Positions 42,012 through 55,211 of a stretch of DNA of 64,000 bases are shown here, one piece after another. The DNA lies in the NCBI RefSeq assembly GCF_900199205.1, contig NZ_OBMJ01000001.1, positions 3,599,001-3,663,000 on the forward strand. The letters run 5' to 3'. The stretch is from Streptomyces sp. 1331.2 (lineage in GTDB: Bacteria; Actinomycetota; Actinomycetes; Streptomycetales; Streptomycetaceae). The notes under the pieces are model-generated. The model was not told the origin of the DNA, ran no database searches, and worked only from the letters and a program-made list of their open reading frames with translations. Every line of letters begins with the position of its first letter. Position 1 is the first letter of the stretch. Both the position numbers and the translations under genes were made by a program.

Positions 42012-42140
42012 TCAGCGGCCGGCCGGAACCGGGTCGGTGGCCTCGGTCCACAGGTCCTGCTCGGCGCGGTCCGCCTGGACCTGACGGTAGACAAAGAAGC
42101 CGCCGAGGGCGACCAGGGCGACCAGGAGAAGCTTCTTCAC
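42012..42140 (-). CDS. DLW-39 family small protein
   Basis: This 42-residue peptide has one hydrophobic N-terminal helix (KKLLLVALVALGGFFVYRQ) and the family tail ADRAEQDLWTEATD, which contains the name-giving DLW. The GTG has GAGG about 7 nt upstream. It is encoded between tRNA-Ala and tRNA-Ile downstream of gyrA in streptomycetes, a conserved arrangement. A membrane anchoring role is likely; no function is known. It is too short for ordinary gene calling and is a few residues longer than the 39 in the name. Confidence 0.9.
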   Translation of the reverse strand: MKKLLLVALVALGGFFVYRQVQADRAEQDLWTEATDPVPAGR

Positions 42141-42439
42141 CGCGGGACCTCGTCCTTCTTGCGTTGGTGGACTCAAGAGCCGGATCCGGCCGGACTGACC
42201 GGGCCGACGAGTCCAGTTGTGTTTCGAGCGCGAACGGGCGGCCGGGTGCCAGACTGCCCTTGCGGCCGATGATACACACCGGTATCCCAATCGTGACCAG
42301 CCACCGGTGCGGCCAACCCGGCGGTCCGGGCCGAGGATTGACGCCGCACCTCCTGCCGGATGGTCCGCCCGCACACGACCGGCCCCGGGAAACCCCCGCT
42401 GGGCCCCTCCTCCGGACCCGTCCGGCACCGGGAAACGTC
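42141..42439. other. Intergenic region upstream of the DLW-39 gene
   Basis: About 300 bp hold the likely promoter of the DLW-39/tRNA-Ala unit (reading leftward; a -10-like TATCAT occurs on the minus strand near 42268-42273). I see no further coding sequence. Confidence 0.4.
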
Positions 42440-42472
42440 GAAGGCCCCGGAGTGGATCACTCCGGGGCCTTC
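42440..42472 (-). terminator. Terminator hairpin of the first tRNA-Ile
   Basis: A 14-bp perfect stem (GAAGGCCCCGGAGT, 5-nt loop) lies directly downstream of the tRNA on the minus strand, followed by CGACGTTTC. Confidence 0.8.
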
Positions 42473-42479
42473 GGGGAGG

Positions 42480-42553
42480 TGGGCCTAACAGGACTTGAAC
42501 CTGTGGCCTCTTCCTTATCAGGGAAGCGCTCTAACCGTCTGAGCTATAGGCCC
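42480..42553 (-). tRNA. tRNA-Ile(GAT), copy 1
   Basis: This 74-nt cloverleaf has acceptor GGGCCTA/TAGGCCC, anticodon stem CTTCC/GGAAG and loop CTGATAA, giving GAT. It is identical in sequence to the copy 162 bp away. Confidence 0.97.
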
Positions 42554-42601
42554 TCGCCGAACAGAGAGCGTACCGGAATCCTGCCGATCCGCGAAAACGT
42601 C

Positions 42602-42634
42602 GAAGGCCCCGGAGTGGATCACTCCGGGGCCTTC
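42602..42634 (-). terminator. Terminator hairpin of the second tRNA-Ile
   Basis: This is the same 14-bp hairpin as at 42440-42472, displaced by exactly 162 bp and followed by CGACGTTTTC on the minus strand. Confidence 0.8.
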
Positions 42635-42641
42635 GCGGTGG

Positions 42642-42715
42642 TGGGCCTAACAGGACTTGAACCTGTGGCCTCTTCCTTATCAGGGAAGCGCTCTAACCGT
42701 CTGAGCTATAGGCCC
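42642..42715 (-). tRNA. tRNA-Ile(GAT), copy 2
   Basis: This is identical to copy 1 over all 74 nt, including the anticodon GAT. It lies 162 bp further from the DLW-39 gene and just downstream of the CFA-type methyltransferase gene. Confidence 0.97.
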
Positions 42716-42731
42716 TTGCCGCACTGAAAGA

Positions 42732-44126
42732 TTAGCGGACCGACGGCCGATCTCCCAAATCCGCGTCGGCCGGGGCGGCGGCAACGACCCCGGTGACCGG
42801 CTGCGGCGTGCCGGTGGCGGGGCGCAGCAGCCACTCCGCCCGGGTCGGCGGGAGGCCCGCCGCGCCCTGCTCGGTGCTGCGCACGGCGAGGACCTGGTTG
42901 ACCCCGATCCGGTTCTGCTCGAAGGCCAGCGCGGAGGCGGCCATGTACAGCCGCCAGACCCTGGCCCGGCCGCGGCCGACCAGCCGGACCGCCTCCGTCC
43001 AGTGCGCCTCCAGGTTGGCCACCCACTCGCGCAGGGTCAGCCCGTAGTGCTCCCGCAGCGACTCGACGTCACGGACCTCGAAGCCGGCCTCCTCCAGCCG
43101 CGCCACGGTGGAACCGACCGGGGAGAGCTCGCCGTCGGGGAAGACGTAGCGGTCGATGAAGGGGCTGGTGCGGTGCGGCTCTCCGGGGTGGTCGGGGCGG
43201 CGGGCGATCTGGTGGTTGAGCAGCCGGCCGCCGGGCACCAGCAGCCGGTACAGGCCCTCGGCGTAGATCCGGTACTGCTCGGAACCGACGTGTTCGGCCA
43301 TCCCGACGCTGGAGATCGCGTCGAACGGCCCGTCGGTGATCTCCCGGTAGTCCTGGAGCCGGACCTCGACCCGGTCGGCCAGGCCGGCCTCCTCCAGGCG
43401 GGCGCGGGCCAGCGCGACCTGCTCCGTGGAGATGGAGACGCCGACGGCGGTGACGCCGTAGTGCTCGGCCGCGTGCAGCAGCAGCGACCCCCAGCCGCAG
43501 CCGACGTCCAGCAGCCGCATTCCGGGCTGCAGGCCGAGCTTGCGGCAGATCAGGTCGAGCTTGGCCTCCTGGGCGGCCTCCAGGCTCTTCGCCTCCGGCG
43601 TCCAGTAGGCGCAGGAGTAGACCATCGAGGAGCCGAGCACGAGGCCGTAGAAGTCGTTCCCGACGTCGTAGTGGTGGCTGATCGCCGCGCGGTCCCGGCC
43701 GCGGCTGTGCAGTCGCCCCTTGGCCGGGCGGACCTCTTCCCGGGGCGGGGTCGGCTCGGGGCCGATCGCCCCGGCCCGCAGGGCGGCCGCGACGGCCCGG
43801 CGGCCCGGTGCGCCGAGGACGTCGCGCGGCCCGAGGTGCAGCGTGCGGATCTCCGGGAGCTCGGCGAACCGGCCGACCACCGAGAGCACCTCGTAGAGGT
43901 CGGTCCCGGGGGCGATCTCCAGGTCCCCCGCGACGTAGGCCCGGGCCAGGCCGAGCTCGCCCGGCTGCCAGAGCAGGCGGCGCAGTGCCCGGCGGTTGCG
44001 CAGGACCACGGTGGGCGCGCCCGGCGGCCCCGCGATGCTGCCGTCCCAGGCCTGCACCCGCAGCGGTACCGGGATCCCCAGCAGCCCGTCCAGGGCCTCG
44101 ACCAGTTGACCTGCGAGCTTCGCCAC
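42732..44126 (-). CDS. Cyclopropane-fatty-acid synthase-like SAM methyltransferase
   Basis: This 464-residue enzyme has an N-terminal accessory region (1-170) and a class I methyltransferase domain whose SAM-binding motif is LLDVGCGWGSLLLHAAEHYG. Downstream CFA-family motifs include SSMVYSCAYW, FDAISSVGMAEHVG and the late YVFPDGEL. CFA synthases add methylene to unsaturated acyl chains of membrane lipids. The GTG at 44126 has GGAGG 8 nt upstream and is chosen over a longer frame. It is transcribed toward the tRNA-Ile genes. Confidence 0.88.
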   Translation of the reverse strand: MAKLAGQLVEALDGLLGIPVPLRVQAWDGSIAGPPGAPTVVLRNRRALRRLLWQPGELGLARAYVAGDLEIAPGTDLYEVLSVVGRFAELPEIRTLHLGPRDVLGAPGRRAVAAALRAGAIGPEPTPPREEVRPAKGRLHSRGRDRAAISHHYDVGNDFYGLVLGSSMVYSCAYWTPEAKSLEAAQEAKLDLICRKLGLQPGMRLLDVGCGWGSLLLHAAEHYGVTAVGVSISTEQVALARARLEEAGLADRVEVRLQDYREITDGPFDAISSVGMAEHVGSEQYRIYAEGLYRLLVPGGRLLNHQIARRPDHPGEPHRTSPFIDRYVFPDGELSPVGSTVARLEEAGFEVRDVESLREHYGLTLREWVANLEAHWTEAVRLVGRGRARVWRLYMAASALAFEQNRIGVNQVLAVRSTEQGAAGLPPTRAEWLLRPATGTPQPVTGVVAAAPADADLGDRPSVR

Positions 44127-44298
44127 CGCGCGCCTCCGTCCAGTCGTCCTGCCGAACTCACCTGACCCGGTCGTGCGGACCGGGGGCGGCCTGTGGCACT
44201 CCCAGGCGCGGAACGGGCGGCACCCAGCAAATCCCACGGCGGCCGGCCCGCTTCCGGACGGCACGCCGCGGGGTGCCGGCTGTCACCCGAAATGCCGA

Positions 44299-44333
44299 CG
44301 GGCCCCACCGGCTGCAACAGCCTGCGGGGCCCG
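44299..44333 (-). terminator. Terminator hairpin after the DUF3566 gene
   Basis: Arms CGGGCCCC and GGGGCCCG enclose a second stem GGCTG/CAGCC, with CAA at the loop, downstream of the minus-strand gene. Confidence 0.75.
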
Positions 44334-44385
44334 CGCATTCCGCCCGCGGAGGGCGAACTGAGGGAAGGTCAGGATCCGGCCGGGA

Positions 44386-45123
44386 TCAGTCCTCCTCGGC
44401 CAGGGTCAGCTCGACCCCGCCGGTGAAGCCGGCCGCCGCGTTGTAGATGAACGCGGACAGGGTGGACAGCGCGGTCAGCAGCACGACGTCGACCACGGAG
44501 ATCAGCGTGCTGAAGGTCATGACCTTGCCGAAGCCGATGTAGTCCATCAGGTTGACGCCGCCGGCGCTGTCCGAGCCGGTGACGTCCTTGAGGGTCTTGG
44601 TCAGCGAGTCGAAGACGCCGAGGGAGTCCAGCGTCATCCACAGCACCGCGGAGGCCACGATGAGGATGATGCCGACGGCCAGCGACAGCAGGAAGCTGAC
44701 CTTCATCACGGACCACGGGTCGATCTTGGTCACCCGCAGCCGGGCCTTGCGGGTCCGGCCGAGGCCGGGGCCCGCGGGTGCGGCCGCGGGCGCGGCGGGG
44801 CGGCGCGGCGCCCCGGGCACCGGGGTGCCGCCCGGCGGGGTGTTGCCGGAGGTCCGGGTGCCCCGGGCCGGGGTCGGCTGCCCCTTCGCGTACGTGGTCG
44901 GCTGCGAGAAGCCGCCCGAGCCGGACGCCGGGGCGCCCGGCGGCGGGGGCGTCTGGCCGCCGTAGGTCGCGCCGCTCTGGCCCGCGCCGCCGACCGACGG
45001 CATCAGCGAGGTGGACGCGGCCGAGTGCTCGGTCGGCGGCTGCGGCACGCCGTAGGAACCCCCGCCCTGCGCGCCCGGACGGCCGCCGGAGGTGCCTCCC
45101 GCAGCACCCGTGGCTCCACTCAC
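44386..45123 (-). CDS. DUF3566 domain membrane protein
   Basis: This 245-residue protein has a Pro/Gly-rich cytoplasmic N-terminus of about 120 residues and a C-terminal DUF3566 domain with two transmembrane helices (about 145-170 and 205-235). Signature stretches are TKIDPWSVMKVSFLLSLAVG and VDVVLLTALSTLSAFIYN. The GTG has GGAGG 5 nt upstream, preferred to an earlier start. It follows gyrA, as in most actinobacteria, but no direct link to DNA supercoiling is known; an envelope role is more likely. Confidence 0.88.
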   Translation of the reverse strand: MSGATGAAGGTSGGRPGAQGGGSYGVPQPPTEHSAASTSLMPSVGGAGQSGATYGGQTPPPPGAPASGSGGFSQPTTYAKGQPTPARGTRTSGNTPPGGTPVPGAPRRPAAPAAAPAGPGLGRTRKARLRVTKIDPWSVMKVSFLLSLAVGIILIVASAVLWMTLDSLGVFDSLTKTLKDVTGSDSAGGVNLMDYIGFGKVMTFSTLISVVDVVLLTALSTLSAFIYNAAAGFTGGVELTLAEED

Positions 45124-45273
45124 CTGGTCCTCCCGCACTTCCCACCAGGACGGCGGCGCCGCCCTGCTTCGTCACTCGTCATCCAGCGCCCGGCGGGATT
45201 GCCCGGAACTGGTCGGCGTCCGGCTCCGCCGCGCCCACTCTGTGGACGCGGCGGAGACCGTCTGCGGTTCGGA

Positions 45274-47886
<2,613 letters not shown>

Positions 47887-47942
47887 TGGTGGTCAGTTTC
47901 CTTTCACGCGGACTGGTACGTGCGGGGCCTGGGCTGCAGGCG

Positions 47943-50039
<2,097 letters not shown>

Positions 50040-50215
50040 TCAGTCTACCGGTACGACTGACAGAGATGGGCGTTTGGCAGCCCTTGAAGGCAGATATGCC
50101 GCCCTGAATCCCCTCTGCACATGTCCCGATACTCGCCCGGGGCCCCGGGAGCGCCTGGGAGGGCTGCCAGGGGTTCCGGAAGATCGCCATCCGATCCGCG
50201 CCGGGCCGGCGGCCG

Positions 50216-50755
50216 TCACCCCCAGGTGTCGCCCGGCCCCTTGCTCCCCGGCGCACGCAGCCGGCCGTAGCCGCGGGCGGGCGCGGCCGGGCCCAGCACC
50301 TTGATGGTCTTGACCGTCCCGTGGCCCAGCTCGTGGTTCAGACGGGCCACCAACTGGCGTGCCAGCCAGCGGAGTTGCGTGGCCCACGCGGTGGAGTCGC
50401 ACTGCACGGTGAGCACTGCGGCGGCCTCGTCGTAGGAAGAGGGGTGGCAGTGCGCGGCGATGTCCGGGCCGACGATCTGCGGCCAGCGGCCCATCACCCC
50501 GCCGACTGCGGCCGAGGACTCCCAGCCGCGCTCGGTCAGCAGCCGGTTCAGCGCGGTGCCCAGCGGGACCGGGTCGCGGCCGTCCGAGCGGGCGCCGCTG
50601 CGCAGGCCGTGCCGCTTCGCCTCGCGCTTCTGCTGGACCTGTTCGCCGCGCTGCTTCGCCTGGGCGCGGGCCGCGCGCAGTGCGGAGCGGGCGAGGTCGG
50701 CGCCGGTCGGCTCGGGGGCGCCGGACCGGGGAGAGGTCTCCGCCGGCTCGCTCAC
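50216..50755 (-). CDS. DciA-like DUF721 protein
   Basis: This 179-residue protein has a basic, Arg/Ala-rich N-terminus (to about residue 60) and a DUF721 domain (about 65-150) with VPLGTALNRLLTERGW, WPQIVGPDIAAHC, LTVQCDSTAWATQLRWL and a basic tail. DciA proteins are the ancestral loaders of the replicative helicase DnaB and bind single-stranded DNA near origins. The GTG at 50755 has AAAGGAG 8 nt upstream. It stands between recF and gyrB, in the expected replication context. Confidence 0.85.
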   Translation of the reverse strand: MSEPAETSPRSGAPEPTGADLARSALRAARAQAKQRGEQVQQKREAKRHGLRSGARSDGRDPVPLGTALNRLLTERGWESSAAVGGVMGRWPQIVGPDIAAHCHPSSYDEAAAVLTVQCDSTAWATQLRWLARQLVARLNHELGHGTVKTIKVLGPAAPARGYGRLRAPGSKGPGDTWG

Positions 50756-50873
50756 GGCGATCTCCTTTCCCCAGCCTGTGGACAACGCTGAGCGATCCAG
50801 CGTACGGGAGCGCACGCACGACGGGCCGCCGGGTGCGCCCGGCGGCGGAACGGTGGGGGTACGGGGGTGCGGT

Positions 50874-52007
50874 TCAGCCGTCGATCCGGCTGACGTCGCC
50901 GTCGCAGACCGCGAACCGGGCGCCGGCCAGCGCCTTCGGCACGTCCTCGGCGACCGCCGCGGTCACCAGTACCTGCTCGCCGTCGGCCACCAGCTCGGCC
51001 AGCCGGTCCCGGCGGGCGGCGTCCAGCTCGGCGAACACGTCGTCCAGGATCAGCACCGGCTCGCCGCCGTCGGCGCGCAGCAGCTCGTACGAGGCCAGCC
51101 GCAGCGCGAGCGCGAACGACCAGGACTCGCCGTGGCTGGCGTAGCCCTTGGCGGGCAGCGGGCCGAGCTTGAGCACCAGCTCGTCGCGGTGCGGGCCGAC
51201 CAGCGTGATCCCGCGGTCGACCTCCTGCTTGCGGACCGACTGCAGCGCCGTCAGCAGCTGCTCCTCGGCCTGCTCACGGCTGGTCGGCAGCTCGCCCTCG
51301 AAGGAGCTGCGGTACTCCAGCGCGGTCTCCCCGCCACCGGGGGCCAGCTGCCCGTACGCGGCCGTCACCAGCGGCTGCAGGGCGGCCACCAGTTGGATCC
51401 GGAAGGCCGTCAACTCGGCGCCGGCCCGGGCCAGATGGCCGTCCCAGACCTCCAGGGTGGACAGGTCGGCGCCCTTGCCGCCGCCGGCCCGGCGGGCCAT
51501 CGCGGCGGTCTTCAGCAGGGCGTTGCGCTGCTTGAGCACCCGCTCGTAGTCCTGCCGCACGCCGGCCAGCCGGGGTGCGCGGGCGGTCAGCAGCTCGTCC
51601 AGGAAGCGCCGCCGCTCGCCCGGGTCGCCCTTGACCAGGCTGAGGTCCTCGGGGGCGAACAGCACGGTGCGCAGCAGGCCCAGGACGTCGCGCGGGCGGA
51701 CGTTGTCGGAGCGGTTGATCCGGGCCCGGTTGGCCTTGCCCGGGGTGAGCTCCAGCTCGACCAGGGTGGAGCGGCCGCGGTCCACCACCGAGGTGCGGAT
51801 CACCGCCCGCTCGGCGCCCAGCCGGATCAGCGGGGCGTCGGTGGCGACCCGGTGGCTGCCCAGGGTGGCGACGTAGCCGATCGCCTCGACCAGGTTGGTC
51901 TTGCCCTGGCCGTTGGGCCCGACGAAGGCCGTCACGCCCGGGTCGAGGGGAACCTCGGCCCGGGCGTACGACCGGAAGTCGGCGAGCGACAGATGCGCGA
52001 CATGCAT
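50874..52007 (-). CDS. recF: DNA replication and repair protein RecF
   Basis: This 377-residue SMC-like ATPase helps load RecA at gaps. Walker A is [15 protein letters not shown] (residues 29-43), the ABC signature region is near [11 protein letters not shown], and Walker B is [16 protein letters not shown] near the C-terminus. The ATG start is standard. DnaA-box-like TGTGGACTG lies at 52011-52019 just upstream. It lies 39 bp after gnd and before the DciA-like gene. Confidence 0.94.
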   Translation of the reverse strand: MHVAHLSLADFRSYARAEVPLDPGVTAFVGPNGQGKTNLVEAIGYVATLGSHRVATDAPLIRLGAERAVIRTSVVDRGRSTLVELELTPGKANRARINRSDNVRPRDVLGLLRTVLFAPEDLSLVKGDPGERRRFLDELLTARAPRLAGVRQDYERVLKQRNALLKTAAMARRAGGGKGADLSTLEVWDGHLARAGAELTAFRIQLVAALQPLVTAAYGQLAPGGGETALEYRSSFEGELPTSREQAEEQLLTALQSVRKQEVDRGITLVGPHRDELVLKLGPLPAKGYASHGESWSFALALRLASYELLRADGGEPVLILDDVFAELDAARRDRLAELVADGEQVLVTAAVAEDVPKALAGARFAVCDGDVSRIDG

Positions 52008-52046
52008 GGCTGTGGACTGCGCCCGCCTTCTGTGGAGAACCTGCGG

Positions 52047-52922
52047 TTACTTGGACTCGACCGCGTGGCCGCCGAACTGGTTGCGCAGCGCGGCGATCAT
52101 CTTCATCTGCGGCGAGTCGTCCTGCCGGGAGGCGAAGCGGGCGAACAGCGAGGCGGTGATCGCCGGCAGCGGCACGGCGTGGTCGATCGCGGCCTCGACG
52201 GTCCAGCGGCCCTCGCCGGAGTCGGCGGCCCAGCCGCGCAGCTTGGCCAGGTGCTCGTCCTCGTCCAGGGCGCGGACGGCCAGGTCCAGCAGCCAGGAGC
52301 GGATGACCGTGCCCTCCTGCCAGCTGCGGAAGACCTCGCGCACGTCGGTGACCTCGGGGGCGGCCTCCAGCAGCTCCCAGCCCTCGGCGAAGGCCTGCAT
52401 CATCGCGTACTCGATGCCGTTGTGGACCATCTTGGCGAAGTGGCCGGCGCCCACCGCGCCCGCGTGCACCGAGCCGAACTCGCCCTCGGGCTTGAGCGCG
52501 TCGAAGACCGGCTGGACGCGGGCGACGTGCTCGGCGTCGCCGCCGTACATCAAGGCGTAGCCGTTCTCCAGGCCCCAGACGCCGCCGGAGACGCCGCAGT
52601 CCACGAAGCCGATGCCCTTGGCGGCCAGCGCCTCGGCGTGCTTGATGTCGTCGGTCCAGCGGGAGTTGCCGCCGTCGACGACCACGTCGCCGGGGGAGAG
52701 CAGCTCGGCGAGCTCGTCGACGGTCGCCTGGGTGGCGGCGCCGGCCGGGACCATCACCCAGACCACGCGCGGGCCCTGCAGCTTGGTGACGAGTTCCTGC
52801 AGGCTCTCGACGTCGGAGATGTCCGGGTTGCGGTCGTAGCCGATGACGGTGTGGCCGGCGCGGCGGATCCGCTCGCGCATGTTGCCGCCCATCTTGCCGA
52901 GACCGATGAGGCCGAGCTCCAT
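52047..52922 (-). CDS. gnd: 6-phosphogluconate dehydrogenase, short GndA-like form
   Basis: This 291-residue enzyme oxidatively decarboxylates 6-phosphogluconate to ribulose 5-phosphate. It shows the nucleotide-binding GLGKMGGNM at the N-terminus, VVVDGGNSRWTDD, GVSGGVWGLENGYALMYGG and the catalytic KMVHNGIEYAMMQAFAEGW. At about 290 residues it is the short form found in this oriC cluster rather than the ~480-residue type. The ATG at 52922 has AAGGA upstream. Its presence between dnaN and recF is a known streptomycete feature. Confidence 0.93.
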   Translation of the reverse strand: MELGLIGLGKMGGNMRERIRRAGHTVIGYDRNPDISDVESLQELVTKLQGPRVVWVMVPAGAATQATVDELAELLSPGDVVVDGGNSRWTDDIKHAEALAAKGIGFVDCGVSGGVWGLENGYALMYGGDAEHVARVQPVFDALKPEGEFGSVHAGAVGAGHFAKMVHNGIEYAMMQAFAEGWELLEAAPEVTDVREVFRSWQEGTVIRSWLLDLAVRALDEDEHLAKLRGWAADSGEGRWTVEAAIDHAVPLPAITASLFARFASRQDDSPQMKMIAALRNQFGGHAVESK

Positions 52923-53034
52923 GACCAAGTCCTTACCTGTGGTGACGTGCCTGCCGGCGGCGCCGTTGCCGCACTCCCCGAGCCTACGCGGTGAAGCGGG
53001 GCGGGCCGGCTGCGGTCGGGCCGACCGGGGGAGA

Positions 53035-53077
53035 CGTCCACAGGCTGTGCACAGCGGGTGTGCACAGCCTGTGGACG
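53035..53077. repeat. 19-bp perfect inverted repeat with DnaA-box-like arms
   Basis: Left arm CGTCCACAGGCTGTGCACA (53035-53053), 5-nt loop GCGGG, right arm at 53059-53077 fully complementary. Each arm contains a DnaA-box-like GTCCACA/TGTGGAC element. It lies between the dnaN stop codon and the gnd start codon. It may act as DnaA-binding element, terminator or both. Confidence 0.85.
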
Positions 53078-53107
53078 GTCACGCGCGGGTGTCCGCGCGG
53101 GGGCGGC

Positions 53108-54238
53108 TCAGCCGGAGAGGCGCACCGGCATGATCAGGTACTGGTAGGCCTCGTCCGCCTCGGTGTCCACCGCCGCCTTGCCGCTGAGCAGCGCGGGCTT
53201 GGTCGGGGTGGTGAAGCTCAGCTGGGCGTAGGCGGAGTCGATGGCCTTGAGGCCCTCCTCCAGGTAGCCCGGGTTGAAGGCGATCGAGATGGCGTCGCCC
53301 TCCAGGGAGGCGTCGATCCGCTCGGTGGCCTGGGCGTCGTCGCCGGAGCCGGCCTCCAGCGTCAGCACGCCCTCCTCGAAGTTCAGCCGGACCGGGGTGT
53401 TGCGCTCGGCGACCAGCGAGACGCGCTTGAGCGCCTCCAGGAAGGGCTGGGTCTGGATCGCCGCGATGGCGTTGAACTCCGTCGGGAACAGGCTGCGGAA
53501 CTTGGGGAACTCGCCCTCCAGCAGCCGGGTGGTGGTGCGGCGGCCGGCGCCCTCGAAGCCGATCAGGCCCTCGCCCGCACCGCCCGAGGAGAGCGCGATG
53601 GAGACGTTGTCGCCGCTGCCCAGGGACTTGGCGATGTCCTGCAGCGTCTTGGCCGGGACCAGGGCGACCGCGGAGATGTCCGACTGCTCGGGCTTCCACA
53701 GCAGCTCGCGGACGGCGAAGCGGTAGCGGTCGGTGGCGGCCAGGGTGATCCGGTCGCCCTCGATCTCGACCCGGACACCGGTGAGCACCGGGAGGGTGTC
53801 GTCGCGGCCGGCAGCGACCGCGGCCTGGCTGACGGCGGCGGCGAAGACGTCGCCCGGGACGGTGCCGGTGGCGGTCGGCATCTGGGGCAGGGACGGGTAC
53901 TCGTCCACCGGGAGGGTGGGGAGGGTGAACCGGGAGCTGCCGCAGACCACGCTGACCCGCTGGCCGTCGGTGGAGATCTCCACAGGCCTGTTGGGGAGGT
54001 TGCGGGAGATGTCGTTCAGCAGCCGGCCGGAGACCAGCACGGTGCCGGCCTCCTCGACGTCCGCCTCCAGCTCGACCCGGGCCGAGACCTCGTAGTCGAA
54101 GCCGGACAGCGCCAGGCTGCCCTCCTGTGCCGTCAGCAGCAGGCCGGCCAGCACCGGCACCGGCGGCCGTGCCGGGAGGCTGCGGGCAGCCCAGGCCACC
54201 GCCTCCGCGAGGACGTCACGCTCCACCCGGAACTTCAC
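53108..54238 (-). CDS. dnaN: DNA polymerase III sliding clamp (beta subunit)
   Basis: This 376-residue clamp is made of three repeated clamp domains and tethers polymerase III and many partners to DNA. Signature stretches are LLTAQEGSLALSGFDYEVSA, NRPVEISTDGQRV, RYRFAVRELLW and the C-terminal YQYLIMPVRL. The GTG at 54238 gives the usual N-terminus MKFRVERDVLAEAVAW; a longer frame would extend into oriC and is rejected. It directly borders oriC, and DnaA boxes start about 180 bp away. Confidence 0.97.
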   Translation of the reverse strand: MKFRVERDVLAEAVAWAARSLPARPPVPVLAGLLLTAQEGSLALSGFDYEVSARVELEADVEEAGTVLVSGRLLNDISRNLPNRPVEISTDGQRVSVVCGSSRFTLPTLPVDEYPSLPQMPTATGTVPGDVFAAAVSQAAVAAGRDDTLPVLTGVRVEIEGDRITLAATDRYRFAVRELLWKPEQSDISAVALVPAKTLQDIAKSLGSGDNVSIALSSGGAGEGLIGFEGAGRRTTTRLLEGEFPKFRSLFPTEFNAIAAIQTQPFLEALKRVSLVAERNTPVRLNFEEGVLTLEAGSGDDAQATERIDASLEGDAISIAFNPGYLEEGLKAIDSAYAQLSFTTPTKPALLSGKAAVDTEADEAYQYLIMPVRLSG

Positions 54239-54420
54239 CGGTAACCGCCTCCTGGATCGAGCGCTCCCGCTCGCACTCTGGTTCGTCTGATCTTGATCGT
54301 CGGTTCGGCTGTCCGCCGAGCTCTGCCACTCCGCTTCCAGTCGCCAGGGACAGTCTGACGTACTCCGCCGACAGACGGGGCAGACGGGCGGAAGCAACCC
54401 GAACAGATGTCGGGGCACGG

Positions 54421-55114
54421 TTGTCCACAGATTCGGCGCCCACCTGCTTTGAAAGCAAGTCCACGGTCTAAATGTGTAGTGGTAGTAGTAGGGGCTGTGG
54501 AAACCGTGGATAACCCCGTTTCCGCAGGTCAGACCCCGAATTTTGTCCACAGTGGGTGTGGACGGCGGCTGTGGACGGACAGGCCCCGCTGTGGACAGCC
54601 GAGCGTTACCCACAGGCCACGCTGGGTATCCACAGGTTATCCCCAGCCCTGTCCCCAGATCCGGGCCGGGTTATCCACGGGGGCCGGTCAACTTTTCGTG
54701 ACGGCTTTCACACCAGGGCATGAACAGCAGCTCACGGTTGTCGAACTGTGGACGCTGCTGTGGACAACCTGGGGATAACTCCCGCCGGCCTGGGGACAAC
54801 CGGTGGATAACCCGAACGGCCCACTGGCGGGCCGTCAATTGTCCACACCCTGTGGATAACCGTTGTGCACAAGTCCCCAGGCACCTGACCTGCGCGGAAG
54901 AGCGTAGCGGTGACCGGCCTGTGGACGAATTCTGGATAACTCCGGGCTCCCCGGCCTGTGGACCGTGGGGAAGACGCCCGTCCTGTGGACAACTGCCGTG
55001 CGCGCCCCCGGTTTTCGAATCACCGGTCAGTTGTTCGGCGCGGGCTGTGGACTGGCGGAACGTCCGTCGACGGCAAACCTGCCCAGCCGGCCCGCGATGC
55101 ACACCTGTGGACGT
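54421..55114. other. oriC: Chromosomal replication origin oriC
   Basis: Some two dozen DnaA-box-like 9-mers are packed into about 700 bp between dnaN and dnaA. Perfect TTGTCCACA boxes lie at 54421-54429, 54543-54551 and 54839-54847 (plus strand) and at 54759-54767 and 54984-54992 (minus); a perfect TTATCCACA lies at 54851-54859 (minus). One-mismatch boxes include 54505-54513, 54557-54565, 54570-54578, 54590-54598, 54626-54634, 54671-54679, 54747-54755, 54802-54810, 54920-54928, 54957-54965, 55046-55054 and 55106-55114. A TAG-rich tract at 54477-54491 next to a box (54496-54504) resembles a DnaA-trio unwinding element. Confidence 0.95.
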
Positions 55115-55160
55115 GCGGAATGTGGCTGCCGCCGAATGCGGTCCTGCCGGAAGCCGAAAA

Positions 55161-55186
55161 GGGCGTCAGGATCGCTCCTGACGCCC
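55161..55186 (-). terminator. dnaA intrinsic terminator
   Basis: An 11-bp perfect stem (GGGCGTCAGGA, 4-nt TCGC loop) lies 25 nt after the dnaA stop, and on the minus strand it is followed by TTTTC. Confidence 0.85.
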
Positions 55187-55211
55187 TCCGGACCGCACCC
55201 CGCGGCGGCCG

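Larger units (their letters stand above)
42480..42715 (-). repeat. Tandem duplication of a tRNA-Ile plus terminator unit, period 162 bp
   Basis: Both the tRNA-Ile gene and its downstream hairpin are repeated with a constant offset of 162 bp, with only a few differences in the spacers (one inserted A and GGGGAGG versus GCGGTGG). This is a recent tandem duplication. Confidence 0.9.

Noticed and set aside
45241..45249. DnaA-box-like TGTGGACGC after the DUF3566 gene
   Set aside because: Single one-mismatch box; not claimed as a functional site on its own.
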